Shown here: piece after piece, positions 1 through 7,258 of the stretch | How the letters are laid out: every line of letters begins with the position of its first letter | How positions within the stretch are numbered: the first letter of the stretch is position 1 | NCBI GenBank assembly: GCA_002392545.1 | Contig: DGHF01000125.1 | Location: 1 to 13,461 of the forward strand | Source of the DNA: Ruminococcus sp. UBA3855 | GTDB lineage: Bacteria > Bacillota > Clostridia > Oscillospirales > Ruminococcaceae | Length of the DNA: 13,461 bases | Direction of reading: 5' to 3' | The notes under the pieces: model-generated | What the model saw: only the letters and a program-made list of their open reading frames with translations | The model's database searches: none | What the model was told of the DNA's origin: nothing | Made by a program: the position numbers and the translations under genes

Positions 1-491
1 GGAATATTTCTGACTGGAAATGTGAATAATCCCAGATAATCGGAAACTGTAAGCGTATCAACTGAAATATAGCCACATCCGGCATATTTTGCCGTCATGC
101 CAATTTCCAGATGGACAGGCTCATCAAAAATCATTGCACTTTGTACTGTGCGTGAATCGTCTTGCACAAAATTCAAATCCGGTTTCAATTCCAACCTGAC
201 AAACGGAATCGGGAGCTTGCTTTTTGAATAAAAAGTAACATCTGCCTGAAAATGCCGTCCTTTGGTGAGATAATCGGGGGTTTTGAATTCTGCATGAATC
301 TGATTAGAAGCCAGTTTGGCGAGGACTGCCGAAATCAACGGGGCAAGTATCAGAAACGCACAGACCACAACTCCAATGTCTGCATCAAGATAATGGGTGA
401 ATACATATGCCATTCCTGCCATCATCAGCAAACCAAAAATCGTTTTCAGCCGTTCCACAAAGACGGCTGTTTTTGACTGCCGTTTCATCAT
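1..491 (-). CDS. DUF58 domain protein, N-terminal part (3' end outside window)
   Basis: An open frame runs from ATG at 491-489 to the window edge, giving 163 visible residues with no stop. The ATG overlaps the TGA of the preceding MoxR gene (ATGA), so translation is probably coupled; a second ATG follows directly at 488-486. The N-terminus has two hydrophobic segments (about residues 17-34 and 39-58), which predicts a membrane-anchored protein. A soluble part follows, containing the DUF58-typical stretch VDTLTVSDYLGLFTFPV near the visible end. DUF58 proteins are classically encoded immediately after MoxR AAA+ ATPases and often carry a vWA-like fold further C-terminal, which is not visible here. 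The family is thought to work with MoxR in assembly or activation of envelope or metal-dependent protein complexes; the substrate here is unknown. The family call rests on the D-x-x-GLF motif, topology and gene order. Confidence 0.85.
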   Translation of the reverse strand, partial: MMKRQSKTAVFVERLKTIFGLLMMAGMAYVFTHYLDADIGVVVCAFLILAPLISAVLAKLASNQIHAEFKTPDYLTKGRHFQADVTFYSKSKLPIPFVRLELKPDLNFVQDDSRTVQSAMIFDEPVHLEIGMTAKYAGCGYISVDTLTVSDYLGLFTFPVRNI

Positions 492-1417
492 GCCGGAACA
501 GGGAGCGTATCCAGAAGCTGACGAACCAACGCTTCCGGACTGCTGAGAGCGTTTCTGCCTTTGGGAGAAAGCAGAATTCTATGAGCCAATACCGGAACAG
601 CCAATGCCTTGACATCATCTGGAGTGACGAATTTCCGACCGTTCACAAATGCGGATGCTCTCACAGCTTTAAAGCAGGCAATCGAACCACGAGGGCTGAC
701 CCCTAAAGCGGTCATATCGCTTTCACGGGTTGCATGAACGAGGGAAATAATATAATTCTTCACATTCTCAGCCACCTGAACTTCATTGACCTGCTGTTGC
801 AGTTGGGTGATTTCCTCTGTCGAAATGACGGCTTCGGAAATATTGGAAATGGGGTTGCCTTCGCCGTTCCTGTCAAGAATGGACATTTCCTCCTGTAAAG
901 AGGGGTAGCCCATGGAAATTTTCATGAAAAATCTGTCCATCTGGGCTTCTGGTAAATGATAAGTACCATATGTTTCAACAGGATTCTGGGTGGCAATGAC
1001 CATGAAAGGACTTGGCAGTACATGAGTCTGTCCGTCAAGTGAAATCTGGTGTTCTTCCATGATTTCCAGCAAGGCAGACTGTACTTTCGGGCTTGCTCGG
1101 TTAATTTCGTCCGCCAGCAGAAAATTACAGATTGCTGCGCCTGCACGGTATTCCAGTGAGCCATCTTTCTGGTTGACAACAGAATAACCAGTAATATCAG
1201 ACGGCATAATATCAGGGGTCAGCTGAATTCTGTGAAATTCACCGCCGACAGAGCGTGATAATGCTGCTGCGAGCTGAGTTTTCCCGACCCCTGGAACATC
1301 TTCTAACAAAACATGACCACCACACAACATGGCAATGATAGTCTGTAGAATGGTTTCATCTTTTCCCACAATGACCTTTGAGGTACTTTGCAGGATTTTC
1401 TGAACGTCTTTTTGCAT
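488..1417 (-). CDS. MoxR-family AAA+ ATPase
   Basis: A 309-aa cytoplasmic ATPase. Walker A is PGVGKT (residues 42-47, K46), Walker B is LLADE (100-104), sensor 1 is ATQNP (142-146), the arginine-finger region is DRF (161-163), and sensor 2 is SPRGS (241-245). These motifs and the length are standard for MoxR ATPases, which act as chaperone-like remodellers, usually with a DUF58/vWA partner; such a partner follows directly here. I chose ATG 1417 because an ideal SD (AGGAGG, complement of 1422-1427) lies 4 nt upstream. The frame stays open upstream to 1549, but that would add 44 residues crossing the promoter and -10 box. A strong extended -10 promoter lies 47 bp upstream, so this pair is transcribed independently of the rlmB-TPM operon behind it. 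All motifs are intact, so it should be an active ATPase; its client is not identifiable. Confidence 0.95.
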   Translation of the reverse strand: MQKDVQKILQSTSKVIVGKDETILQTIIAMLCGGHVLLEDVPGVGKTQLAAALSRSVGGEFHRIQLTPDIMPSDITGYSVVNQKDGSLEYRAGAAICNFLLADEINRASPKVQSALLEIMEEHQISLDGQTHVLPSPFMVIATQNPVETYGTYHLPEAQMDRFFMKISMGYPSLQEEMSILDRNGEGNPISNISEAVISTEEITQLQQQVNEVQVAENVKNYIISLVHATRESDMTALGVSPRGSIACFKAVRASAFVNGRKFVTPDDVKALAVPVLAHRILLSPKGRNALSSPEALVRQLLDTLPVPA

Positions 1418-1463
1418 ATTGTCCTCCTCAGGTGCGAATGCTGTTGAGCATTTCACACAATAT

Positions 1464-1492
1464 ATTATAGCATATTTTGTGAGATTTGTCCA
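1464..1492 (-). promoter_or_regulatory. SigA-type promoter for moxR-DUF58
   Basis: On the minus strand, the -35 box is TGGACA (1487-1492), the spacer is 17 bp, and the -10 box is a perfect TATAAT (1464-1469) with an extended TGC just upstream. It sits in the 128-bp gap between the TPM lipoprotein stop and the MoxR start, giving a leader of roughly 40 nt. Confidence 0.85.
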
Positions 1493-1545
1493 GTGACAAA
1501 CCAATACAGCGGACTGCACACAGGTGGAATATTTTTGTGAAATTT

Positions 1546-2511
1546 TCACGATTTTAATTTATCATAGTACAGTACAGCTGCATCAAAAATATTTTTCTGT
1601 TTCCACATTTTCTGAACTTCTGATGTCAGACCTTCCGGCGGAGTGCCCGAAATTACGCATTTTTGAGAGCGAACATCCATTAACAGCAATAATTCTGCAT
1701 TTAGTTCCTGACGTTTTTCCTCTGCAAAGGAATTGAGCTGTTCCTCAACGGAAACGCCTTTTTCAGGTTCGGGGAGTTTTATCATAATCACATCATAACT
1801 ATGTCCGGTTTCCTTTGCCTTTTCAGCAAGGGCGGTGCGTTCATTGGTCTTGATAGCGTTTGCACGGTCAAAGACATATTCCGGAATCTGTTCGCCGATG
1901 GTCAGCAAAATTTCCAGAGCGGATGCATAGTTTCCCTCTACCAGTTCCGGAGTTGCACGGAAAATTTCAGCCGTGGGGTCACGCATATCAGAAGCGCAGA
2001 CCCCTTGACGGTAAATAAAATCTTTTCCGGTGTCATTGTTGATGAGCACGAGAAAACCGCTGGAATTCTTGCCGTATAACGTCTGATAATAGCCCTTTGC
2101 AAATTCTTCAGGGGTTACATTGTCGAGATGTGTCGTAATGACAACAGCGGTATCCATCTGGCGAGAAATGGAAAGCCATTCCAGATAATCATTATATTTT
2201 TGGGTGACTTCTTCTGAAAAAAGATGTTCGTCATCAAAAATATGAATATTGCCGTCATTCTGGACGTTCTGAATCCGTTCAGTAATGACAGGGGGAATGG
2301 TTTCCCGTTCTTGGGTGGTGGGTTCTTCGTCAGGGACGGAATCGGGGACATTTTCAATGTCCATTTCTTCGGGCTGTAATTCGTCATTTTCTGCGGAAGA
2401 ATCGGGAGAAACTGACATTTCAGCAGTGTTGATTTGCGGGATTTCTCCGGCACGACTGCAACCCGTCAGCAATACCAGACAAGCCGGAAGTATCAGAAAA
2501 ATAGGTCGCAT
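1546..2511 (-). CDS. TPM-domain lipoprotein with a second, degenerate TPM-like half
   Basis: A 321-aa predicted lipoprotein: hydrophobic signal with lipobox LLTGC (lipidated Cys18), an acidic Ser/Pro/Glu-rich linker (about 20-85), then a TPM domain (about 88-180) beginning HIFDDEHLFSEE and including EEFAKGYYQTLYG and SGFLVLINND. TPM domains (TLP18.3/Psb32/MOLO-1) in bacteria occur on membrane-anchored proteins, some with phosphatase activity, others linked to envelope quality control. Residues 235-321 show the same strand-helix-strand rhythm (YDVIMIKLPEPE, then an Glu-rich helix, then AELLLLMDV and CVISG), suggesting an internal duplication. There is no C-terminal TM segment, unlike many TPM proteins, so Cys18 is the only anchor. 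The start ATG shares one base with the lcp stop (TAATG) and has an AAAGGAGG SD, so it is co-translated with lcp. Its function is unknown. Confidence 0.85.
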   Translation of the reverse strand: MRPIFLILPACLVLLTGCSRAGEIPQINTAEMSVSPDSSAENDELQPEEMDIENVPDSVPDEEPTTQERETIPPVITERIQNVQNDGNIHIFDDEHLFSEEVTQKYNDYLEWLSISRQMDTAVVITTHLDNVTPEEFAKGYYQTLYGKNSSGFLVLINNDTGKDFIYRQGVCASDMRDPTAEIFRATPELVEGNYASALEILLTIGEQIPEYVFDRANAIKTNERTALAEKAKETGHSYDVIMIKLPEPEKGVSVEEQLNSFAEEKRQELNAELLLLMDVRSQKCVISGTPPEGLTSEVQKMWKQKNIFDAAVLYYDKLKS

Positions 2512-3998
2512 TACTCCTCCTTTGAGGGTTTCACGGAAGCATAGACAGTTTCGTTTAAAATGGCAATATTTCCGGCAAAATCAACCTGCAATGCGGATTG
2601 ACCGTCAATGGTAACCGGAGTCCATGTGCCGTCAGCCGGAATCTGTTGCTGTCTGAAATCATATATCATCATCTGCGGAACACGCAGTGAAAAGAGATAT
2701 AATTCCGTTGTTGACATATTGGTTGAAAAATGAGGCATAGCAGAAGAAACCATTTCCGGAATGGCAGAAACAGCCTTTGTTTTTGCATTTTGCATAATTT
2801 GGGTAATGACTTCACGCTGTCGGGAAGTGCGTTCAAAATCAGCATTTCCCACATAACGGATTCTTGCATAAGAAAGAGCCTGTTTTCCGTTGAGAATCAA
2901 TTCTCCGCCTTTTTCGAGGAGGTCAGAAACAGGGTCATCCCCCATCAGTTCATTGACTTCATTTTTCAGAATATTATTGATTTCTTCGGCTTCTTCGGGG
3001 GTGACTTCAATTTTGACACCACCGAGGGCATCAATGATATTAGCGAACCCTGTAAAGGTCACGCACAAATAATCATCAATCCGGACACTGTAATTTTGTT
3101 CGATGGTATCCATCAATAATTCTGCACCGCCGAACGAATACGCAGCATTGAGCTTGTTTCCGCCATAATTCGGAATCTCAACCCATGCATCACGCATGAA
3201 AGAAGTCAGATAAACTTCACCAGTTCGGGAATTGATGGTCAGGAGTATCATCGAATCCGAACGACCACGTTCAGAATTCAGGTCTCTGGAATCCGTGCCA
3301 ATTAAAAGCACACTTCTGGTATGACTGCTGTGCAGTGCGCCGGAGGTGACAAGCCTTTCCCCTCTCGGAACTTTTTCAAGCTTGTTAATCAGTGCCAGCG
3401 AAATGGCGGAATAAATCGCAAAAATAATGACCGCCAAAACAATAATACTGCGGATAAGCCGACCAAGACAGCCCATTCTTCTCCGTCTGCGAGGGGGAGG
3501 GGCTTCACGTTTCTGACGGCGAGGCTGTTGCTGGATGTAATCATCTGACTGTCTTTGTTGGGGACGTTGTGAATGTTGCTGAGGGTGTCGGGGTCTTTGT
3601 TGCTGAGATTGCCGAGGTCTTTGCTGTGACTGCTGAGGGGGTCGCTGTTGGTATTGCTGTGAGGGGCGTTGCTGATACTGCTGAGAGGGTCTCTGCTGGT
3701 AATTGGTCTGAGGGGTATCATCATAAAATTCGTTGTAATCATCCTCATGATAAATAGGCGGTTCTTCATAATCAGTATATGCAGAATTGGGAATGGTATA
3801 TTCTTCTGTATCACTGCCGTAATCCTGATGCTGTTCCCTGACACGAGGGAAAGCAGCGGTAGGCGGTTCATTGGATGGACGCTGAACCGGAATAGGGTTA
3901 TTACGATATCCGGTAACAGAGGGAGGAACAGGGACTTCCGTTTTTCTGCGTGGTCTGGGAAGGTCAGAACCACCGTTTCTGTTTTCTAAATCACTCAT
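2511..3998 (-). CDS. LytR-CpsA-Psr (LCP) family protein with Gln-rich cytoplasmic tail
   Basis: A 495-aa type II membrane protein. A long cytoplasmic tail (1-175) contains an acidic Tyr-rich stretch (59-100), a Gln/Pro/Arg-rich repeat region (about 97-162) and a basic cluster RRRRR before the single TM helix (about 183-205). The extracytoplasmic LCP domain follows (about 226-400), with the GTDSRD motif (235-240), RSDS (246-249), FMRD (267-270), NKLNAAYSFGG (281-291) and ERTSRQRE (389-396). These are the Arg/Asp residues that LCP enzymes use to bind the lipid pyrophosphate and metal. LCP enzymes transfer undecaprenyl-linked glycopolymers (teichoic acids, capsule) onto peptidoglycan. The catalytic core looks intact. 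The SD AAGGAGG (complement of 4011-4017) overlaps the stop of the upstream gene and lies 12 nt from the ATG, which is long. The tail is much longer than in LytR/TagT-type proteins. Confidence 0.95.
   Translation of the reverse strand: MSDLENRNGGSDLPRPRRKTEVPVPPSVTGYRNNPIPVQRPSNEPPTAAFPRVREQHQDYGSDTEEYTIPNSAYTDYEEPPIYHEDDYNEFYDDTPQTNYQQRPSQQYQQRPSQQYQQRPPQQSQQRPRQSQQQRPRHPQQHSQRPQQRQSDDYIQQQPRRQKREAPPPRRRRRMGCLGRLIRSIIVLAVIIFAIYSAISLALINKLEKVPRGERLVTSGALHSSHTRSVLLIGTDSRDLNSERGRSDSMILLTINSRTGEVYLTSFMRDAWVEIPNYGGNKLNAAYSFGGAELLMDTIEQNYSVRIDDYLCVTFTGFANIIDALGGVKIEVTPEEAEEINNILKNEVNELMGDDPVSDLLEKGGELILNGKQALSYARIRYVGNADFERTSRQREVITQIMQNAKTKAVSAIPEMVSSAMPHFSTNMSTTELYLFSLRVPQMMIYDFRQQQIPADGTWTPVTIDGQSALQVDFAGNIAILNETVYASVKPSKEE
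3609..3698 (-). repeat. Octapeptide Gln-rich coding repeats in the LCP tail
   Basis: Residues 101-130 of the LCP protein contain near-tandem 8-residue units: QQRPSQQY twice, then QQRPPQQS and QQRPRQSQ, grading into irregular Gln/Arg/Pro sequence up to about residue 162. At the DNA level the 24-nt units differ at many synonymous positions (CAG/CAA, CGC/AGA, CCC/CCT), so the protein pattern is better conserved than the DNA. This argues against a very recent slippage expansion. Confidence 0.85.
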
Positions 3999-4015
3999 TC
4001 TATGTGTAATCCTCC

Positions 4016-6328
4016 TTAATCAATACGGCGAATGCTGACGGCTATCAACGTAATGAGAGAAGCAAGACATTGCAGTAACAGCATTTTGGCTGGTGTTAAA
4101 CCTACTTGCAATACTGCCTGCATCAAAACAAGCCCCATCCCTAAAAGAATGGTAACGGCTTGCACAAAAACTCCCAGAACTGCCGAACGGCGCACGGATT
4201 TTGAGCCGATTATCAATTGTGCCATACCTGAAAAATTTCCTGCACATGCCATGGATGTACTCATATTGTCAACCGATTTGACTTCTGCAAAATATTCAGA
4301 ATGCATTCTTGCAGGGATAATTTTCAGCATTTCCCTCGGAACGTCGAACCATCTGGAAAGCCTGTCAAGCGTGATAACAGGGTCTACACTGCGGAGAATC
4401 AGACAAACATCATGGTCAGCACATTGTTGCATCCAGAATGTAATGTCTTTGTCGGGGACAATTTCAATCAGAAACAATGCTGCCAGATTGCCCGATACAG
4501 AAAGATAAATTCCTTCCTGATTCACTCCGATATATTCCGCCTCTCTTGCCAGAGAGGGGAGACCCTCGATATTATGGGAAGTCATCAGTTCACGATTTCC
4601 CAACAAGATACGCTGGTTATGAATCCAGCCGGAAAGCCCGATGGAATCTTCATAGACATAATTTTCAACAGCGTATGTTTTCCGGTCATCGCCCTGCAAT
4701 ACTTCCCAAAGTGCCCCTTTGAGTGCGCTTCCTGCGTACCAAGCCAGACTTGCAGCGCATCGGATAGGCTCTTCCATTTTGGAGCTGGTGAACATACGAA
4801 TTCCGGCGATTTTAATGGAATTCGGGGGGAACAGGGCGGAAGCATCCGTCAGAATGGAATTCGTGTCATAGAAATCTTCAACACTCTGATAACCCAGCAT
4901 CAACGCTTTGTTTCTTGTCATTTTCCTTGTTGCACGGAATAACGGCAGATTTGCCGTAAATGTAATGGCTGAACAACTGCTGACAGTCGTAAACATGACG
5001 AACAACATCAGCCCATAGATGAAAGATTCCGCACGGAGTGCCGTCAATGCGGCTGATGTCGCAAAGGAAAGCACTATCACAAGCGGGGCAGCCAGCCGGC
5101 AGAAACGGTCAGCCACATCTGCGGAATAGGTGTAACGGCGGAAATTTACAAGAGAATTGACCTTGTGTATGGTTGCCATGATGGGGAAATCTGTCAGAAT
5201 TCCTCTTGCAAGGTTATCAGCTCTCTGTTCGTCTTCAATGATATTCATACCAAAGCAGTCATACTGTTTGGAAACAACGTGCAAATTCATCTGTTCACGG
5301 CTGATGATGAGCATTTTTCCCATGGTATGCATAAGCAGTGTCAAGACAATGCACGGCAGATAATACGGCACGGAAATTCCAGTAATCGCCACCCTGAAAA
5401 CGTTAATTACCATCATAAACAGGCTTCCGGTCAAGGAAACGGCTGCGAGGCTGTCCGTGTCTGCCTGCAACTGCAACAGACGGAAAATTCCGTTTTTTAC
5501 AACTGGAGTACATACCACACATGCGGCAGCTCCTAACAATAATTCTGTGATGGCTTTCACAACGGGATTCATCATTTCCACCCATGCAAAAGGAATCATT
5601 AACAGCAAGCTCAGAAACAGCACGATTGCCAGTGAAAACATACGGAAAGAAATGGCACTTCTCAGCTCGTCAATATCAGCACGGATTTCAGAAAAATTAC
5701 TCAAATCCATGATTTCCTGACGGCGTTTGTTTTCTGCTTCGGCTTCTTCCTTTGTGCGTTTGATTTTGACATCCAGAATGCTGGATTCCTTGCTGTTCTG
5801 ACCAAGATTCAGGCTAGTTTTTTCGGCTCTGGGAGCTGGTTCAACGTCAACAGGCTGAACCGCATCCAGAGGGCGTGTCATGGTGACAATATCTTTGATG
5901 TCAAGTCTCAGGGTTTCTGTTCCGGCAGCAGTCAAAGCAGGTTCATGCTTTTTCTTTTTGCGTTTCTGAATTTTCTTTGCACCGCTGACCTGTGTATAAA
6001 GATATTCCCCTTCGGGGCGTTCTCTGGCATAGGTGTAATCTTGCTGGGGCTGTTGTGGTGTACGGGATTTTCCCCTCTTGCGTTTTTTACTTTTCTTGTT
6101 GCTTTCAGCGATTTCTCTGGCTCTTGTGGAGTCGCTCATTCTGCGGATTTTGGTGGTATCATCAGAATAGGCGGTATAAGGGGAGGAAGTACGTGGGGGA
6201 GCGGGCTGTTCTTCCTGTTCCATGGGGGAGTACTTTTTTTCGGGGGGGGGTTCAGGAGCAGGCTCATCAGTGTTTTTTTTATCATTTCCGTTCAAAATAT
6301 CATCAATATTCAGGTCGTCTTTATTCAT
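4016..6328 (-). CDS. Degenerate P1B-type ATPase-like membrane protein (pseudo-P-ATPase)
   Basis: A 770-aa protein. Residues 1-225 form a highly charged cytoplasmic tail (Pro/Glu-rich start; KKSKKRKRGKSR at 78-89; KKIQKRKKKK at 118-127). About eight TM helices follow in P1B-ATPase order (approx. 228-250, 258-278, 296-316, 322-342, 411-431, 435-457, 716-737, 745-766). TDSLAAVSLTGS (291-302) matches the P1B 'MDxLxxxG' helix, SSCSAITFTANLPLF (450-464) the CPC-ALxxATP helix, SILTDASALF (491-500) the DKTGTLT loop, GLSGWIHNQRILLGN (564-578) the N-domain GxG region. D495 remains, but KTGT is lost. TGE is missing (only about 68 residues between TM4 and TM5), TGD reads RSVD, and GDGxND reads AGNFSG. 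I infer a non-transporting scaffold or sensor. It starts 11 nt after rlmB and ends 17 nt before lcp. Confidence 0.75.
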   Translation of the reverse strand: MNKDDLNIDDILNGNDKKNTDEPAPEPPPEKKYSPMEQEEQPAPPRTSSPYTAYSDDTTKIRRMSDSTRAREIAESNKKSKKRKRGKSRTPQQPQQDYTYARERPEGEYLYTQVSGAKKIQKRKKKKHEPALTAAGTETLRLDIKDIVTMTRPLDAVQPVDVEPAPRAEKTSLNLGQNSKESSILDVKIKRTKEEAEAENKRRQEIMDLSNFSEIRADIDELRSAISFRMFSLAIVLFLSLLLMIPFAWVEMMNPVVKAITELLLGAAACVVCTPVVKNGIFRLLQLQADTDSLAAVSLTGSLFMMVINVFRVAITGISVPYYLPCIVLTLLMHTMGKMLIISREQMNLHVVSKQYDCFGMNIIEDEQRADNLARGILTDFPIMATIHKVNSLVNFRRYTYSADVADRFCRLAAPLVIVLSFATSAALTALRAESFIYGLMLFVMFTTVSSCSAITFTANLPLFRATRKMTRNKALMLGYQSVEDFYDTNSILTDASALFPPNSIKIAGIRMFTSSKMEEPIRCAASLAWYAGSALKGALWEVLQGDDRKTYAVENYVYEDSIGLSGWIHNQRILLGNRELMTSHNIEGLPSLAREAEYIGVNQEGIYLSVSGNLAALFLIEIVPDKDITFWMQQCADHDVCLILRSVDPVITLDRLSRWFDVPREMLKIIPARMHSEYFAEVKSVDNMSTSMACAGNFSGMAQLIIGSKSVRRSAVLGVFVQAVTILLGMGLVLMQAVLQVGLTPAKMLLLQCLASLITLIAVSIRRID
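6234..6280 (-). repeat. Cluster of homopolymer tracts early in the pseudo-P-ATPase gene
   Basis: Within codons 17-32 the coding strand carries A8 (6273-6280, codons for DKKN), C9 (6242-6250, three Pro codons) and A7 (6234-6240, Glu-Lys-Lys). All three are in frame in this sequence. Runs of eight to nine bases are prone to replication or transcription slippage, and also to sequencing error. Confidence 0.9.
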
Positions 6329-6339
6329 TTATGTAAGGT

Positions 6340-7089
6340 TCACCTTCTTTGCCGTAGTACTTCATACATGAAAATTCCGGCTGCCACGGATGCATTGAGG
6401 GAGGTAATTTTTCCCATCATGGGCAGTCTGACAAGGAAATCACATTTTTCTCTGACAAGCCGGCTCATGCCGTTTCCCTCTGAACCAATCACCAGAGCGA
6501 CAGCACCGTCAAAACTGGTTTCTGTATAAAGTGTTCCGTCCATATCCGTCCCATAAATCCAGATTCCTTCTTTTTTCAGCTTATCGATTGTTGCCCCAAG
6601 ATTGGCAACCCTTGCGACAGGAAGCCAGCTTGCAGCCCCTGCGGAGGTTTTATTCACGACAGGGGAGAGGGCTGCACTGCGCCTTTTCGGAATGATAACC
6701 CCATCCGCTCCGGCTGTTTCCGCCGTCCGGATGATTGCGCCGAGATTGTGGGGGTCTTCGATTTCGTCGCAGATAATCAAAAAGGGCTTTGTACCTTTTT
6801 TCTTTGAAACGTCGAGAAGGTCTTCCAATGTGGCATACTGCGCACATGCACCCACGGCAACAACACCCTGATGCACTCCGCCTTCTGCCATCTGTGAAAG
6901 TTTCTGTTCGGTCACGTTCTTGATAACAGCACCGGACTCCTTCGCCAGTGCAATAATTTCACTTAATCCGCCAGATGCGGAACTGATATAAAGGGTATCG
7001 ATGGCATGACCGCTTTTCAGTGCCTCCCTGACGGGGTTTCTTCCAATGATGATACTGCTGTCATCTTCATACGATTTTTCTTTTCTCAA
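6340..7089 (-). CDS. rlmB: 23S rRNA (guanosine-2'-O-)-methyltransferase RlmB/TrmH family
   Basis: A 249-aa SPOUT methyltransferase that uses SAM to 2'-O-methylate rRNA (G2251 in E. coli for RlmB). The N-terminal L30e-like substrate-binding domain starts with IIGRNPVREAL (14-24). The SPOUT knot carries motif 1 DPHNLGAIIRTAE (112-124, N115 and R121), motif 2 IGSEGNGMS (201-209) and motif 3 LPMMGKITSLNASVAAG (222-238), all intact. Length matches RlmB. The start must be TTG at 7089-7087: an in-frame TGA lies just upstream and no ATG or GTG occurs before the conserved domain; the SD is weak (GTGAG). It is first in a probable four-gene operon. Related TrmH-family enzymes (e.g. TrmH tRNA Gm18, TsnR) share the fold, so the exact target nucleotide is less certain than the family. 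Confidence 0.92.
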   Translation of the reverse strand: MRKEKSYEDDSSIIIGRNPVREALKSGHAIDTLYISSASGGLSEIIALAKESGAVIKNVTEQKLSQMAEGGVHQGVVAVGACAQYATLEDLLDVSKKKGTKPFLIICDEIEDPHNLGAIIRTAETAGADGVIIPKRRSAALSPVVNKTSAGAASWLPVARVANLGATIDKLKKEGIWIYGTDMDGTLYTETSFDGAVALVIGSEGNGMSRLVREKCDFLVRLPMMGKITSLNASVAAGIFMYEVLRQRR

Positions 7090-7151
7090 CTTGATTCACA
7101 CTCACTTTGTATTTGTTTTGTTACTTTTTACAATTTTACGCTATATCATAC

Positions 7152-7180
7152 ATTATAACATGGTTACAGAAAAATTACAA
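7152..7180 (-). promoter_or_regulatory. Promoter for the rlmB-lcp-TPM operon
   Basis: On the minus strand: -35 TTGTAA (7175-7180), 17-bp spacer, -10 TATAAT (7152-7157) with extended TGT. It lies 62 bp upstream of the rlmB TTG and just downstream of the terminator of the preceding small gene, which supports an independent start here. Confidence 0.75.
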
Positions 7181-7201
7181 GCCCTTTTTTGATACATTGG
7201 C

Positions 7202-7228
7202 AAAAAAATTTCACCGGAATGGTGAAAT
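7202..7228 (-). terminator. Rho-independent terminator after the 82-aa gene
   Basis: Perfect 8-bp stem ATTTCACC/GGTGAAAT (7208-7215 with 7221-7228), 5-nt loop, followed on the minus strand by a run of seven T (7202-7208, partly shared with the stem foot). It lies about 30 bp after the stop of the 82-aa gene and before the rlmB promoter. Confidence 0.85.
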
Positions 7229-7258
7229 CCACATAATTTCACGCAAAAATTCAGCGTT

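Noticed and set aside
1418..1549. N-terminal extension of MoxR to an ATG at 1549
   Set aside because: The extension runs through a consensus promoter and lacks an SD, whereas ATG 1417 has an ideal AGGAGG.
1533..1552. Palindrome GTGAAAATTTCAC at the TPM gene end as a terminator
   Set aside because: The loop would be only 3 nt with a 5-bp AT-rich stem and no proper T-tract on the minus strand.
3609..3698. CRISPR-like or DNA tandem repeat
   Set aside because: The repeats are in-frame codons for Gln-rich octapeptides, without spacers.
4016..6328. Functional heavy-metal exporting P-type ATPase
   Set aside because: Helices match, but DKTGT, TGE, TGD and GDGxND are all lost, so ATP-driven transport is very unlikely.
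5945..6529. Plus-strand 194-aa frame opposite the pseudo-P-ATPase N-terminus
   Set aside because: It is a complement shadow of the low-complexity charged tail, with no SD or domain.
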